64,000 nucleotides of DNA from Echinicola marina (lineage in GTDB: Bacteria; Bacteroidota; Bacteroidia; Cytophagales; Cyclobacteriaceae), in contig NZ_CP080025.1 in the NCBI RefSeq assembly GCF_020463795.1, positions 4,461,501 through 4,525,500 of the forward strand, read 5' to 3'. Both the position numbers and the translations under genes were made by a program. Under the pieces are notes generated by a model. That model did not search any database. It saw nothing but the letters and a program-made list of their open reading frames with translations, and was not told the DNA's origin. Shown here one piece after another: positions 15,433-24,251 of this stretch (position 1 is the stretch's first letter; each line of letters opens with the position of its first letter).

Positions 15433-16008
15433 TTACTCCATATTGGCATGCCGCTTCCAAAGCTCTTCCGCTGTGCTCCCTCCCTGCTTCCACAAATGCT
15501 GTATGAGCGCATCAAAGACCAATAAAAAGGCCTGTTCAAACAGACTTCCTGCATACTGTGCAGAAACATTTCCATGATGATCTTGCTTCCCTGCAGCAGG
15601 GATCTTGATGGTAAATTTGGCCAATTGGGCAAGTGGGGACTCAGCATTGGTGGTGAAGCAAATCACTTTTGCATCGTTTTTACGGGCTGTTTCTGCAGCC
15701 TTTACAATAGAGGAAGTAGTCCCTGAACCTGATGCTGCAATCAAGACATCTCCCTTTCCTATGGCGGGTGTAGTGGTCTCACCAACAACATGTACAGAAA
15801 ATCCCAAATGCATTAATCTCATGGCCGCTGCCTTGATCATAAACCCTGTTCTCCCCGCACCGATCAAAAAGATATTTTCCGCTTCTGGTAATATGGGGAT
15901 GATAGTACTTAGGGATTCAAATTGAAGCTTATTGGATAAGTCCACATGTTCCTTGATGATCAAATCAAGGGCCTCCTGAATGGCATTGGTTTCTATGACG
16001 GCTTCCAT
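15433..16008 (-). CDS. hxlB: 6-phospho-3-hexuloisomerase
   Basis: 191-residue single SIS domain: FLIGAGRTGFMIKAAAMRLMHLG and VLIAASGSGTTSSIVKAAETA are the sugar-phosphate-binding loops; FAQAYAGS-like C-terminal NVSAQYAGSLFEQAFLLVFDA supplies the catalytic Glu. It isomerises 3-hexulose 6-phosphate to fructose 6-phosphate, the second step of the ribulose monophosphate route. First gene of the hxlB-hxlA operon, divergently transcribed from the AraC-type gene at 16203 with a 194-bp shared control region. Confidence 0.93.
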   Translation of the reverse strand: MEAVIETNAIQEALDLIIKEHVDLSNKLQFESLSTIIPILPEAENIFLIGAGRTGFMIKAAAMRLMHLGFSVHVVGETTTPAIGKGDVLIAASGSGTTSSIVKAAETARKNDAKVICFTTNAESPLAQLAKFTIKIPAAGKQDHHGNVSAQYAGSLFEQAFLLVFDALIQHLWKQGGSTAEELWKRHANME

Positions 16009-16202
16009 TTTATTGTTCTTTATATCTGCTGCTTGCTTTGCTTAAATATTAAATACAAAATTAGGGAGCTGCCTTGGAGCTCTTTGTACACTATTTGACA
16101 GATATGTGGTACAATTAGCCCAAGCCTGTAAAACCTTGGGTGATATTCGCTATTTTTGTGGTACTATTTGGAAATACATAAAAACCCTGATAAAATAAGA
16201 CC

Positions 16203-17045
16203 ATGCTGAGTGATAAGGTAATCTATATTCGTAATCTTGATAACTGTCCTCCTTCCTATCTGGATGATCCGGGAAGAAAGGAGTTTTTTGAGATTGTCTG
16301 GCTCAAGGATGAAGAAGCGCTTCACGTTCCACAGCATAGCTTCCAAACCTTACAAGGTGATTGGATTTACCTCATCCCTCCCTATCGTGTACATCAATTG
16401 AACAAGGCTGGTAAAAAAGGCTTATTGATTTCCTTTAAGCGAGAATTATTGGAAGGAGACCTAAAGGAGTTTTTACTCGACGTCTTCCGGATGTTCAATA
16501 TCCAAGGAGAATTTTCCTGCCTACAGGTCAATGAAGAAAGTTCCAAAAGGTTGAATACTGTTTTTAACCTGATGAATGAAGAATACCAACAACCAGTACT
16601 GAACCTGATCATGATCAAAGCACTGCTTAAGGTATTTTTACTGCAATTGATCCAATTGAAAGAACAGCATTTTACCTTACAGGATATCAATGAAAAGCGC
16701 ATTTATGAATTCATGCTTCTATTGGAAATGAATTACCTTGAAGAGCGCACAGCTGAATTTTATGCAGATAAACTGGGAATCAGCACCAAGAGGCTTAACC
16801 AGATACTGAGGGAAAAGCTGAACAAAACCGGCACACAGCTGATCCATGACAGGGTATTGTTAGAAGCCAAAAGACAGATCATCCATAGTGAAAATACCAT
16901 CAAAGAAATAGCCTTTAACCTAGGCTTTAAGGACAGGTCTTACTTTAGCCGTTTCTTCAAACAACATGCTGGACAAACACCCCAGGAATTCCAGCTAAGC
17001 GTAAAAAACCATATCAGCACCTACGACAATACGCTAATAAACTAA
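16203..17045 (+). CDS. AraC-family transcriptional regulator (divergent to hxlBA)
   Basis: 280 residues: an N-terminal cupin-like sensor (1-150, with LIPPYRVHQLNKAGKKGLLISFKRELL) and a C-terminal AraC double helix-turn-helix (YLEERTAEFYADKLGISTKRLNQIL, then TIKEIAFNLGFKDRSYFSRFFKQHAGQTPQEFQ). Its divergent position makes it the probable activator of hxlBA, perhaps responding to formaldehyde or a sugar phosphate. A TATTTTTG sequence at 16151-16158 could be its -7 element. Confidence 0.92.
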   Translation: MLSDKVIYIRNLDNCPPSYLDDPGRKEFFEIVWLKDEEALHVPQHSFQTLQGDWIYLIPPYRVHQLNKAGKKGLLISFKRELLEGDLKEFLLDVFRMFNIQGEFSCLQVNEESSKRLNTVFNLMNEEYQQPVLNLIMIKALLKVFLLQLIQLKEQHFTLQDINEKRIYEFMLLLEMNYLEERTAEFYADKLGISTKRLNQILREKLNKTGTQLIHDRVLLEAKRQIIHSENTIKEIAFNLGFKDRSYFSRFFKQHAGQTPQEFQLSVKNHISTYDNTLIN

Positions 17046-17127
17046 CCCGCGATTATAAAGCTGGCTATTAGATTAAAGCACTTAAAATGAAATGTTTAGG
17101 TTTTAAAATGGAAGCGTAAAAAAGCAG

Positions 17128-17167
17128 CCTATTACTGGATATTGCATATGCTACACCCAATAATAGG
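17128..17167. repeat. Palindrome family copy E (imperfect)
   Basis: Arms CCTATTACTGG / CCAATAATAGG (one mismatch) surround ATATTGCATATGCTACAC, a degraded version of the common core. Located between the convergent AraC gene and the lipoprotein gene. Confidence 0.7.
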
Positions 17168-17198
17168 CGGTCAAATCAAAGCATGTGAAATCTGCTTT

Positions 17199-18620
17199 CT
17201 ATTTTTGTTGCAGATAGGCCTTAATGCCAGTGGTATCTACATTGCCCTGAATAGACCAAGCAAAGTCAAGCAATAATTGTCCATCAAATATTTTATCTGA
17301 TCGGCTGACATAGGAATTGCCTACATAGGGTGTTTTGGAATTGGAGGAAGTGGACAATCCTTCTGGATTTACTGTGGCCATTCGGTGACAACTCATACAG
17401 TTGGTCCTGACCCCAGCATAAGTATCTATTTTTCCCCCTTCAGTATCCACGAAGCTGATCGCATCATCAAATACTTTTGGACCAAAACCTGCCTCGAGAT
17501 ACGGGTTAAAGGCATAATTGGGACTGCCAGTAATATTTTCTCCTTCATAGGGTTCATTGGGGTTCACCATATAATAAGCTACCGCCATGGCATAATGGCG
17601 GGCTGCCCCCTTCAGCTGATCAGGTCTGCTGTCCGCAATGGACTTTGAGCTAGGTGCTGTAGGATTGTTAGGATCAGGTACCCACCAGAAAGTTTGCCAA
17701 GTCCAATTGGTGATTTCTCTAGTTCCCACATGCATACCTACCAATATGGCCACATCCCCAGGTTTTGCATTGAATTGGTTGCCTGTATTTTCCGAAAATT
17801 CCCTATTCAGAAAATAAGCATCCTCATCATTGAGTTTGAAATGGATAAAATCTTCCAAGGGATAAATGTTTTCTTCTTTACTCCCCTTGTTCTCCACATC
17901 CACTGTTACATAGCTCTCCCAGTCCTGTTCAGGAAAAGCCACCAGGGAATCGATAGTTCCTGGCCAAGTGGCAATGTCAAACTGCTGCTCTCCGCCCGAT
18001 GTGGGCAAAAGTTTAAAGACCGGTTTGATGGTGATGGCATCCGTTGGGAAAAAAGGAATTTCCTTCCTGCTTTCCTTTTTGGCCATATCGTACAAGGTGG
18101 TGGCCATAAAGATCTTATTTTCGATAGCAAATTTAGCTGCACCGGGACTATAGGAAACAGATTCGAAAATACTATCATTCACGGTCTTTTGCTTTGAGGC
18201 AAAATGGGTGAATTGATTGGGGACATTCAGATTACCCCGATTGGATCTCTTGACCGGCTCATTTTTGATGGAATCGATCATTTCTTCCGGTGTCATCCAT
18301 GTTTCAAATACGCGCAAATTTCTTGGGTCTCCGGGGATTTTCTGAGAACTCAGTGAAGTGATTCCCGTCCAAATTCCCCAGCCATGCAAATGGATCTTTT
18401 CTGTATTCATTTCATGAATCCATTGGTTTAATACCGTAGAATCTTCAGGGAAATTAAATCCCGGAATATTAAGCTGAGGAAAATCAGCTGGCACCACCTT
18501 GTCATAGGAAAAGTGCATCAAAACATTGTTTGCGGCTTCTTGGTCTTTTTTTTCTTCCTTACAAGAAAAGAGCGCCATCAGTAAAACCGCCATTAAACGA
18601 TAAGGTAAATGATTCTTCAT
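17199..18620 (-). CDS. Outer-membrane/periplasmic lipoprotein with a CxxCH haem-type motif
   Basis: 473 residues. A lipoprotein signal peptide is visible (LMAVLLMALFSCKEE; Cys20 the lipidation site). Most of the protein is unfamiliar, but near residue 410 TNCMSCHRMA is a canonical c-type haem attachment motif, and the C-terminal part (YAGVRTNCMSCHRMA...GQLLLDFAWSIQ) resembles domains found in some Bacteroidota surface cytochrome-like proteins. Probably a lipid-anchored monohaem protein with an unknown N-terminal domain. It stands alone, followed by a 550-bp spacer on its upstream side. Confidence 0.85.
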   Translation of the reverse strand: MKNHLPYRLMAVLLMALFSCKEEKKDQEAANNVLMHFSYDKVVPADFPQLNIPGFNFPEDSTVLNQWIHEMNTEKIHLHGWGIWTGITSLSSQKIPGDPRNLRVFETWMTPEEMIDSIKNEPVKRSNRGNLNVPNQFTHFASKQKTVNDSIFESVSYSPGAAKFAIENKIFMATTLYDMAKKESRKEIPFFPTDAITIKPVFKLLPTSGGEQQFDIATWPGTIDSLVAFPEQDWESYVTVDVENKGSKEENIYPLEDFIHFKLNDEDAYFLNREFSENTGNQFNAKPGDVAILVGMHVGTREITNWTWQTFWWVPDPNNPTAPSSKSIADSRPDQLKGAARHYAMAVAYYMVNPNEPYEGENITGSPNYAFNPYLEAGFGPKVFDDAISFVDTEGGKIDTYAGVRTNCMSCHRMATVNPEGLSTSSNSKTPYVGNSYVSRSDKIFDGQLLLDFAWSIQGNVDTTGIKAYLQQK

Positions 18621-19174
18621 GATTATTGTATTTGGTGTAAAAAAAGTGAATTAAATCGTCAAACTCTTTGATCACCACTACCCTATTCCTGTATCCATAA
18701 GGTAAGGATCAATACTATAATCTACAATCAAATTCCATTGTGCTATGGGGCTAGCAATAGTTTCCATTTCCCATACTCGCACTACAACTTTAAAATCTAC
18801 TTGCTAAAAAGGCCTGGTCTCTTTCTCATTCCTGAGTTCCAAAAATACTATCTATGGAAACCAGTATTACTGTACTGATTCCCAATAACTTCGTGTTAAC
18901 TTCCTGTAAATCTAAGGAATAAAATTTCATAATAATATTTTTATTCCATTTTTTATACCTGATAAGACTCAGTTGATACGTGATTTCCATCAGTTTATAT
19001 TAAATCCAAAATATGCATTAGCTTATTTACACCGCGGAACACAAGTTTTACGGACTTAAAATGCTTTAAAATCAGACGCATGGCACTATCGCTAAAAATG
19101 AAGTGAATGATAGAAATTCATCAGTAATCTCATCGACAAACTGATGGAAACAGCAGATATATATCCTGGCCCAG
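18621..19174. other. Gene-free spacer, 554 bp
   Basis: AT-rich sequence upstream of the haem lipoprotein. I find no convincing ORF, hairpin or RNA gene; only its promoter region is expected here. Confidence 0.5.
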
Positions 19175-19438
19175 TTATCTGTTATCCAAAGCTACCCTGG
19201 AGCCAGAATACAAGTCATAAACCGCTATCAATCCTTCCTCTCTGGAATTGTTGGGATAAAACTCAAAGCTATTGAATTCACTGCGGTCTTCTACATAAAC
19301 GGGCAAGTATTTCTCTTCAAAGGCATTCCAGATGATCAAGAGGTAATTATAGCTGATCTTCTTGCTGCGTCCCTCTTCCAACCAGGATTCAAAAAGTGCT
19401 TCATTTAGGGATTGGGGATAATCGGAGCTATCGAACAT
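19175..19438 (-). CDS. Small conserved-looking hypothetical protein
   Basis: 87 residues, acidic, no signal peptide or membrane segment (FDSSDYPQSLNEALFESWLEEGRSKKISYNYLLIIWNAFEEKYLPVYVEDR). I do not recognise the family. The even amino-acid composition, the absence of a competing longer frame and plausible start favour a real gene. It is divergent from yjdM. Confidence 0.65.
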   Translation of the reverse strand: MFDSSDYPQSLNEALFESWLEEGRSKKISYNYLLIIWNAFEEKYLPVYVEDRSEFNSFEFYPNNSREEGLIAVYDLYSGSRVALDNR

Positions 19439-19568
19439 AGGTATATAATCAATATTTTTTTCGAAGGTAATGATCTAAAATTGCTGTGCCAAGTAAAAGG
19501 AGGAGGTATATTATACTATTGCCCTCAGCTCTCCTTTTGCTTTTCTCCAGTAATATCCAAGATTTTTG

Positions 19569-19576
19569 TATCTTTG
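19569..19576 (+). promoter_or_regulatory. -7 element TATCTTTG upstream of yjdM
   Basis: Matches the Bacteroidota TAnnTTTG -7 consensus, 29 bp before the ATG at 19605; no well-placed TTG -33 element could be identified. Confidence 0.5.
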
Positions 19577-19604
19577 GGGCCTTATTATAAAAAACAATAC
19601 CAAA

Positions 19605-19943
19605 ATGTCTGAAATTTTACCATGCCCAAAATGTGGCTCCGAATATACCTACCCTATGGATGCTTTGATGGTTTGTCCAGAATGTGCACATGAGTGGAAT
19701 CCTGAGGAAGTAGTAGAAGAGGAAACTGGCCTAGTGGTCAAAGATTCCAATGGCAATATTCTTCAGGATGGAGACGCAGTGGTGGTGATCAAAAATCTAC
19801 CTGTAAAGGGAGCCTCTTCCTCTATTAAAGCGGGTACCAAAGTAAAAAATATTCGATTGGTGGAAGGTGACCATAATATCGACTGTAAAATTGATGGTTT
19901 TGGCAGCATGGCCCTGAAGTCAGAATTTGTGAAAAAGGCTTAG
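19605..19943 (+). CDS. yjdM: YjdM/PhnA-family zinc-ribbon protein
   Basis: 112 residues from the ATG at 19605, which places the zinc ribbon ([10 protein letters not shown]...[10 protein letters not shown]) at the N-terminus as in the family; a more distant upstream ATG would add 13 untypical residues lying over the -7 element. The C-terminal domain ([42 protein letters not shown]) is the conserved beta-barrel. Once called PhnA, members are not phosphonoacetate hydrolases by default; function is uncertain. Confidence 0.93.
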   Translation: MSEILPCPKCGSEYTYPMDALMVCPECAHEWNPEEVVEEETGLVVKDSNGNILQDGDAVVVIKNLPVKGASSSIKAGTKVKNIRLVEGDHNIDCKIDGFGSMALKSEFVKKA

Positions 19944-20177
19944 TTCAGTCTTGGGTATTGAGTATTGAGATAAAAGTAATTTGAGACTTACTTGAGATAT
20001 TAGTTGGCGTAATTCCCACTTTGTACTTTGTACTAAGTACTTGATACTATCTACTTTTTAATACTTTCATTTATCGCAATATTCCCTTCGTTTATCTCAA
20101 TTCTTAATGATCATAGAATACTTAAGGTAATTTAGTGCTTGTACTATTTATCAATTACCATAATAATTCATTGCATC

Positions 20178-20900
20178 ATGGAGAAAAGAACATTTATCAA
20201 AAAATTAGGTTTAGGCGGATTGGCCTTTCCATTCCTAAGCCATTGTATTGAGAATGAAGACAATATTATTGAAGAAGGTAATACAGAAACGAATGAAGAC
20301 GGCAGCTGTACTACAACAGCTTCAGAGACTGCAGGCCCCTTTCCTACCAAGAACCCTTCCTCCTTACAGCGGGTTGATATTAGGGCAGACAGAACGGGTA
20401 TAGTATTGGATATTGAAATTGCCATATTGAATTTCAATGCCAACTGTGAACCCTTAGAAAATGCCATTGTTGATATTTGGCATTGTGATAAGGACGGATA
20501 TTATTCGGAATATGGTGGAACGGGGATGCAGCAGTCTGATTTTACAGGTGAGCACTTCCTTAGGGGACGACAAATAACGGATAGCAATGGGAAAGTAGCT
20601 TTCACCTCCATCTTCCCAGGTTGGTATCAAGGGCGCGCAACCCATATTCATGTACATATCTACAATTCCTCTGGCAAATCACTTTTGGTCACTCAAATAG
20701 CTTTCCCAGAAGGATCGAACAGTGCCGTAAACCAGGTAAATGCCTCTTCAGACAATGGCTACACTAAGGGAATGAGCGGTTATACCACCAATTCAAGAGA
20801 CAATGTCTTCTCAGATGGGGTGCAAACAGAAATGTCTAATATCTCTGGCAGCATCGCAGAGGGCTTCAGCTTAACACACTCTATAGTGGTAAAAGCTTAA
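20178..20900 (+). CDS. Intradiol ring-cleavage dioxygenase-like lipoprotein
   Basis: 240 residues from the ATG at 20178. The N-terminus MEKRTFIKKLGLGGLAFPFLSHC is a lipoprotein-like signal with Cys after FLSH. The core matches the intradiol dioxygenase C-terminal domain: TTASETAGPFPTK, IVDIWHCDKDGYYSEY, FTSIFPGWYQGRATHIHVHI; the Tyr/His ligands of non-haem Fe(III) are candidates Y in DGYYSEY, Y in GWYQGR and H in THIHVHI. Secreted relatives exist in many Bacteroidota and their substrates are unknown, so catechol cleavage is not assumed. Followed by a cupin gene and the LytS/LytR pair on the same strand. Confidence 0.9.
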   Translation: MEKRTFIKKLGLGGLAFPFLSHCIENEDNIIEEGNTETNEDGSCTTTASETAGPFPTKNPSSLQRVDIRADRTGIVLDIEIAILNFNANCEPLENAIVDIWHCDKDGYYSEYGGTGMQQSDFTGEHFLRGRQITDSNGKVAFTSIFPGWYQGRATHIHVHIYNSSGKSLLVTQIAFPEGSNSAVNQVNASSDNGYTKGMSGYTTNSRDNVFSDGVQTEMSNISGSIAEGFSLTHSIVVKA

Positions 20901-20930
20901 AATGGAGTAAATCTTCATTTATGTCATATT

Positions 20931-21611
20931 ATGAATAGGATGATAATGATAGATCAAGGCCTTAACACTAATATTTATCTAGGCAAGAACAGGAGATTAT
21001 TGGAAACAAGTAGCCTACAAAGCTATTTGGTGATGGATCCGGATATAAATGGAAGTCAAATGTCCCAACCGTTTGGCCAAATTAGAAGTTGGGAAGATGC
21101 TTTATTACTCCCCGGGCAGGTATATATATTTAAAGGTGTAGAGGAAGCCTCATTGATTGTAATTCCGCTGACTGGTAATATAGCCAATCCACTCAAACCA
21201 ACTGAAATAATTAAAGTTGGAGAGTTGTTATTATTCCCAGTTCAAATTGGCGAAGAAATAAGCATCGTTAATCCAGATGATGAAAAACCTGTTAATCTGC
21301 TTCTCTTAAAATGCACACCGTTGACCCTTAGTCAATGTGTGGTAATGAAAATCCCTGGGGAAGAAAACGAACAATACCCCTCACAGATCAAAATACTTAT
21401 AGGGGAATTTGAAGAGCGAAAAGAGTATGAATATAAAGTAAAAAGGAAATCCAGAAATATCTTTGCTTATGTTCTTTCTGGGGCCTTTGAGGTGAATAAT
21501 TGCCTGCTTTCTGCTAGAGATGGCCTGGCAATTTCTAGAACAAAATTGTTGGAGATGGAAGCCTTGTCCAATGATGCTATTATATTGGTAGTAGAAATGA
21601 CTGAATTATAA
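20931..21611 (+). CDS. Pirin/YhaK-like bicupin, apparently metal-free
   Basis: 226 residues. The C-terminal 50 residues (YVLSGAFEVNNCLLSARDGLAISRTKLLEMEALSNDAIILVVEM) match the quercetinase C-terminal cupin of pirin-like proteins. In the N-terminal cupin the metal ligands (H-x-H...E...H) are missing: the region around FGQIRSWEDALLLPGQVYIFKG contains no histidine. So it is a degenerate pirin homologue, probably structural or regulatory rather than enzymatic. It lies 30 bp after the dioxygenase-like gene and 12 bp before the kinase gene, so it is in the same operon. Confidence 0.75.
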   Translation: MNRMIMIDQGLNTNIYLGKNRRLLETSSLQSYLVMDPDINGSQMSQPFGQIRSWEDALLLPGQVYIFKGVEEASLIVIPLTGNIANPLKPTEIIKVGELLLFPVQIGEEISIVNPDDEKPVNLLLLKCTPLTLSQCVVMKIPGEENEQYPSQIKILIGEFEERKEYEYKVKRKSRNIFAYVLSGAFEVNNCLLSARDGLAISRTKLLEMEALSNDAIILVVEMTEL

Positions 21612-21623
21612 CTCAAATTCCCC

Positions 21624-22712
21624 TTGGCAAAGAACAAAAACCACCTTGCTTGGCATATATTGGCTGGATTGATTTTTATGGCCCTTCCAGCCATTATATC
21701 TCCCCATCCACCAGGGGAAAAGGACTACTTACTTTCAGGCCCCACCATTAGGGACTTTATCTCGAATGGCATGATGCTGATCTTTTTCTATTTCAATTAT
21801 TATTTCCTCATCAGCAAACTATATTTTAGAAAACATTACGTTTGGTATGGATTGATCCTGGTCATTACTATGCTGATCATCATCTTTGTACCTTCATTGA
21901 TGACAGGTTTCAACCCTTTTTCCCATGCAGAATTTACAGGTAAAATGCCAGATGTCAGCATTCAGGACCATCATTTGCCCAATAATTTCCGTGGAGGGCC
22001 AAAAGGACACAACCAAGATATTACCAGTTTCCTTTACATGGTAAACCATAATATTTTGCTCTTTGTATCAGTGATACTATTTTCCATATTACTGAAAACG
22101 AGCGATAGATTATTACTCAGCGAAAAATCAAAACATGATGCAGAACTTGGTTCACTAAAGAGTCAGATTCAGCCACATTTCCTTTTCAACACCTTAAATA
22201 GCATTTATGTAATGGCCATAAGGGAACAATCCTTGAATACAGCTAACAGCATCCTAAAGCTTTCTGGATTGATGCGCTTTGTAGTAAGTGAAACGGGTAG
22301 GAAATATGTTTCCCTGGAAAAGGAATTGGCTTACCTCAATGATTATATTGAATTGCAAAAGCTTAGGCTAGACAAAAAAGTAAAACTGAATTATATGGTG
22401 GAAAACAAGGGTGAAGGTTGTAAAATTGCCCCCCTATTATTAATGCCATTCATTGAAAATGCCTTTAAACACGGAGTGAACCCTGATGAAGATTCCAAAA
22501 TCAATATTTACATTAGAGTGGAGGGAAAACTTCTAGAAATGTTGGTGGAAAACAATAAAGTAAAGGTTCTTTTGGAAGAGCATGAAACCAGTGGGCAAGG
22601 TATTCAAAATACCATGGAGAGATTGGAGCTTATATATCCCAAAAAACATCAGCTCACTATAAAGGAAACCCCACAGCAATATCGGGTAGCGCTAAGTATA
22701 AACCTATCATGA
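21624..22712 (+). CDS. LytS-type sensor histidine kinase (His_kinase family)
   Basis: 362 residues starting at a TTG (21624), 12 bp after the cupin stop; no ATG lies upstream in frame and the next ATG at 21678 would truncate the first membrane helix. Four membrane segments occupy about residues 8-160, followed by the LytS phosphorylation site SQIQPHFLFNTLNS (H185) and the N-box PLLLMPFIENAFKHGVN. The ATP lid ends in GQGIQNTMERLELIYP. No extracellular sensor domain. It pairs with the overlapping LytTR regulator (4-bp ATGA). Confidence 0.93.
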   Translation: MAKNKNHLAWHILAGLIFMALPAIISPHPPGEKDYLLSGPTIRDFISNGMMLIFFYFNYYFLISKLYFRKHYVWYGLILVITMLIIIFVPSLMTGFNPFSHAEFTGKMPDVSIQDHHLPNNFRGGPKGHNQDITSFLYMVNHNILLFVSVILFSILLKTSDRLLLSEKSKHDAELGSLKSQIQPHFLFNTLNSIYVMAIREQSLNTANSILKLSGLMRFVVSETGRKYVSLEKELAYLNDYIELQKLRLDKKVKLNYMVENKGEGCKIAPLLLMPFIENAFKHGVNPDEDSKINIYIRVEGKLLEMLVENNKVKVLLEEHETSGQGIQNTMERLELIYPKKHQLTIKETPQQYRVALSINLS

Positions 22713-23395
22713 TCAGAGCCATTGCCATAGATGACGAACCCCTAGGTTTGGAAATACTTGAGACCTATTGTAAAGAAATAGATTTCATACAATTGGAAAA
22801 GACTTTTACCCAATTGAAGGAAGCCCAATGGTATCTTCAGAATTACCCTGTTGACCTTATTTTTCTGGATATCCATATGCCTAGCATGTCCGGCATTGAG
22901 TTTTATAAGCAGCTGGACCAAGAAACAATGGTCATCTTCACCACTGCCCACAGCCAATATGCCCTAGAGGGGTTTAATTTAAGTGCCTTGGATTACTTAT
23001 TGAAGCCCTACCCTTTTGACCGTTTTCATAATGCCGTTAATAAAGCCCATGATTATTATCGATTTATGTACAAACAGGGAGATGTCAAAGAGGAACTGTA
23101 CCTAAGGGCAGATTACAGTTTGGTAAAAATAGCCTTATCGGATATTTTATATATTGAAGGCTTGGCAGATTACTTAAAGATTCACTTAGTTACAGGAAAA
23201 CCTATTATCACCAGGATGACCATGAAAGGAATTATGGATGAATTGCCAGCCAGTTTTTTACGCGTACACCGCTCTTATATTGTACCCAAAAAGCGAATTG
23301 AGAGTATTAGAAACAAAGTTATCTACCTTGGAGGTTTAGAAATTCCAATTGGAGCTACCTATAAGCAAGCTGTCGAAGAAGCTATGGGGAAATAA
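22709..23395 (+). CDS. LytTR-family response regulator
   Basis: 228 residues: receiver domain with the phospho-acceptor D54 in DLIFLDIHMPSMSG and K in LLKPYPFDRF, then a LytTR DNA-binding domain (LPASFLRVHRSYIVPKKRI; VIYLGGLEIPIGATYKQAV). Overlaps the kinase stop by 4 bp, so both are translated together. In Bacteroidota such pairs regulate nearby or envelope genes; the dioxygenase and cupin genes in the same operon are candidate functional partners. Confidence 0.94.
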   Translation: MIRAIAIDDEPLGLEILETYCKEIDFIQLEKTFTQLKEAQWYLQNYPVDLIFLDIHMPSMSGIEFYKQLDQETMVIFTTAHSQYALEGFNLSALDYLLKPYPFDRFHNAVNKAHDYYRFMYKQGDVKEELYLRADYSLVKIALSDILYIEGLADYLKIHLVTGKPIITRMTMKGIMDELPASFLRVHRSYIVPKKRIESIRNKVIYLGGLEIPIGATYKQAVEEAMGK

Positions 23396-23418
23396 AGGCA
23401 AATCAGCCAAATAGTTTA

Positions 23419-23904
23419 TTAGCTTATCCCCTCTTCCAGTTCCTCCAATAAATACTGGTAGTCGTATTGTAAATCCTCATGAAGCCCAGAAATGAGCTTT
23501 TGAATCTTGTTCAACTGCATTTGGTAAAGGTTGCCAATAACCGGATGTTTGAAGTCAAGGTAGCCATTTTCTATTAGGCCTCGGCAAAAAAATCCTATCA
23601 GTTCAATCTGTATGGTCTTTTCTTTGGTGAACTTTAGGTACTTGTTCAGCTTCCTACGGATAGCCTGCGCTGACTTCTTGGCAAAGTGGGCATGGTCCAA
23701 ATTAGCATTCTCAAATGCCTGCTGGAGTTCTTCTTCTACCATTTCCTGAAAAAATCCTGGATTCTCCCTTCCATAAACCTTAAAAAATAAAAACTGCTTA
23801 TTATCTGTAGTGAACTTCGCCGTTTCCATCAATAAGGATATCAGCTCTTCCTCTGAAAGATGAGAAAGTTCTTTTTTTATCTGGGCTAGGCTGGGTAGTT
23901 TCAT
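23419..23904 (-). CDS. DUF6155-like helical protein
   Basis: 161 residues, helical and charged, no signal peptide (LAQIKKELSHLSEEELISLLMETAKF ... FFKVYGRENPGFFQEM). It resembles DUF6155-type proteins of Bacteroidota with the motif around the SLPQIKKEL-like N-terminus, but I assign it only on overall pattern. Reads convergently with the response regulator. Confidence 0.7.
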   Translation of the reverse strand: MKLPSLAQIKKELSHLSEEELISLLMETAKFTTDNKQFLFFKVYGRENPGFFQEMVEEELQQAFENANLDHAHFAKKSAQAIRRKLNKYLKFTKEKTIQIELIGFFCRGLIENGYLDFKHPVIGNLYQMQLNKIQKLISGLHEDLQYDYQYLLEELEEGIS

Positions 23905-23999
23905 AAAAGGAAATAATAGTATATATCGGCAAGTTGATAAACAAAACTATTGATTTTTGATTTAAAGTTTTAATCATAAAGCCATCTTCCCAACTTAAA

Positions 24000-24250
24000 C
24001 ATTTCCCCCCTTAATGCCTTAATGGTTTAAAATCAAAAAACATGAAGAAATGAAGAACATGAAGCTTTCTTCTCCACATAAAACAACCCCAGACCTTAAT
24101 GACCCTTAATCCCTTAATGGTTAAAAAGAATATTAAAACATGAAGAAATGAAGGTATTAAGAACATGAAGCTTTCCTCCCCACAAAAACAACCCCAATCC
24201 TTAATGCTCCTTAATGACCCTTAATGCCTCAATGGTTAAAAAGAATAGTA
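24000..24250. repeat. Tandem ~105-bp intergenic repeats, left part
   Basis: Two full units (about 24037-24134 and 24135-24250) plus a partial one before them. Each unit contains ACATGAAGAAATGAAG, GAACATGAAGCTTTC, CACAAAAACAACCCCA-type sequence, CCTTAATGACCCTTAAT and ends in GGTTAAAAAGAATA. The same units continue on the other side of the IS200-like element. Confidence 0.8.
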
Positions 24251-24251
24251 A

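Noticed and set aside
14754-16008. The HPS/PHI pair as evidence of methylotrophy
   Set aside because: There is no methanol or methylamine dehydrogenase gene in the window; the pair is also widely used for detoxification and pentose supply.
19566-19604. In-frame ATG upstream of yjdM adding 13 residues
   Set aside because: It overlaps the TATCTTTG promoter element, and the family N-terminus begins with the zinc ribbon.
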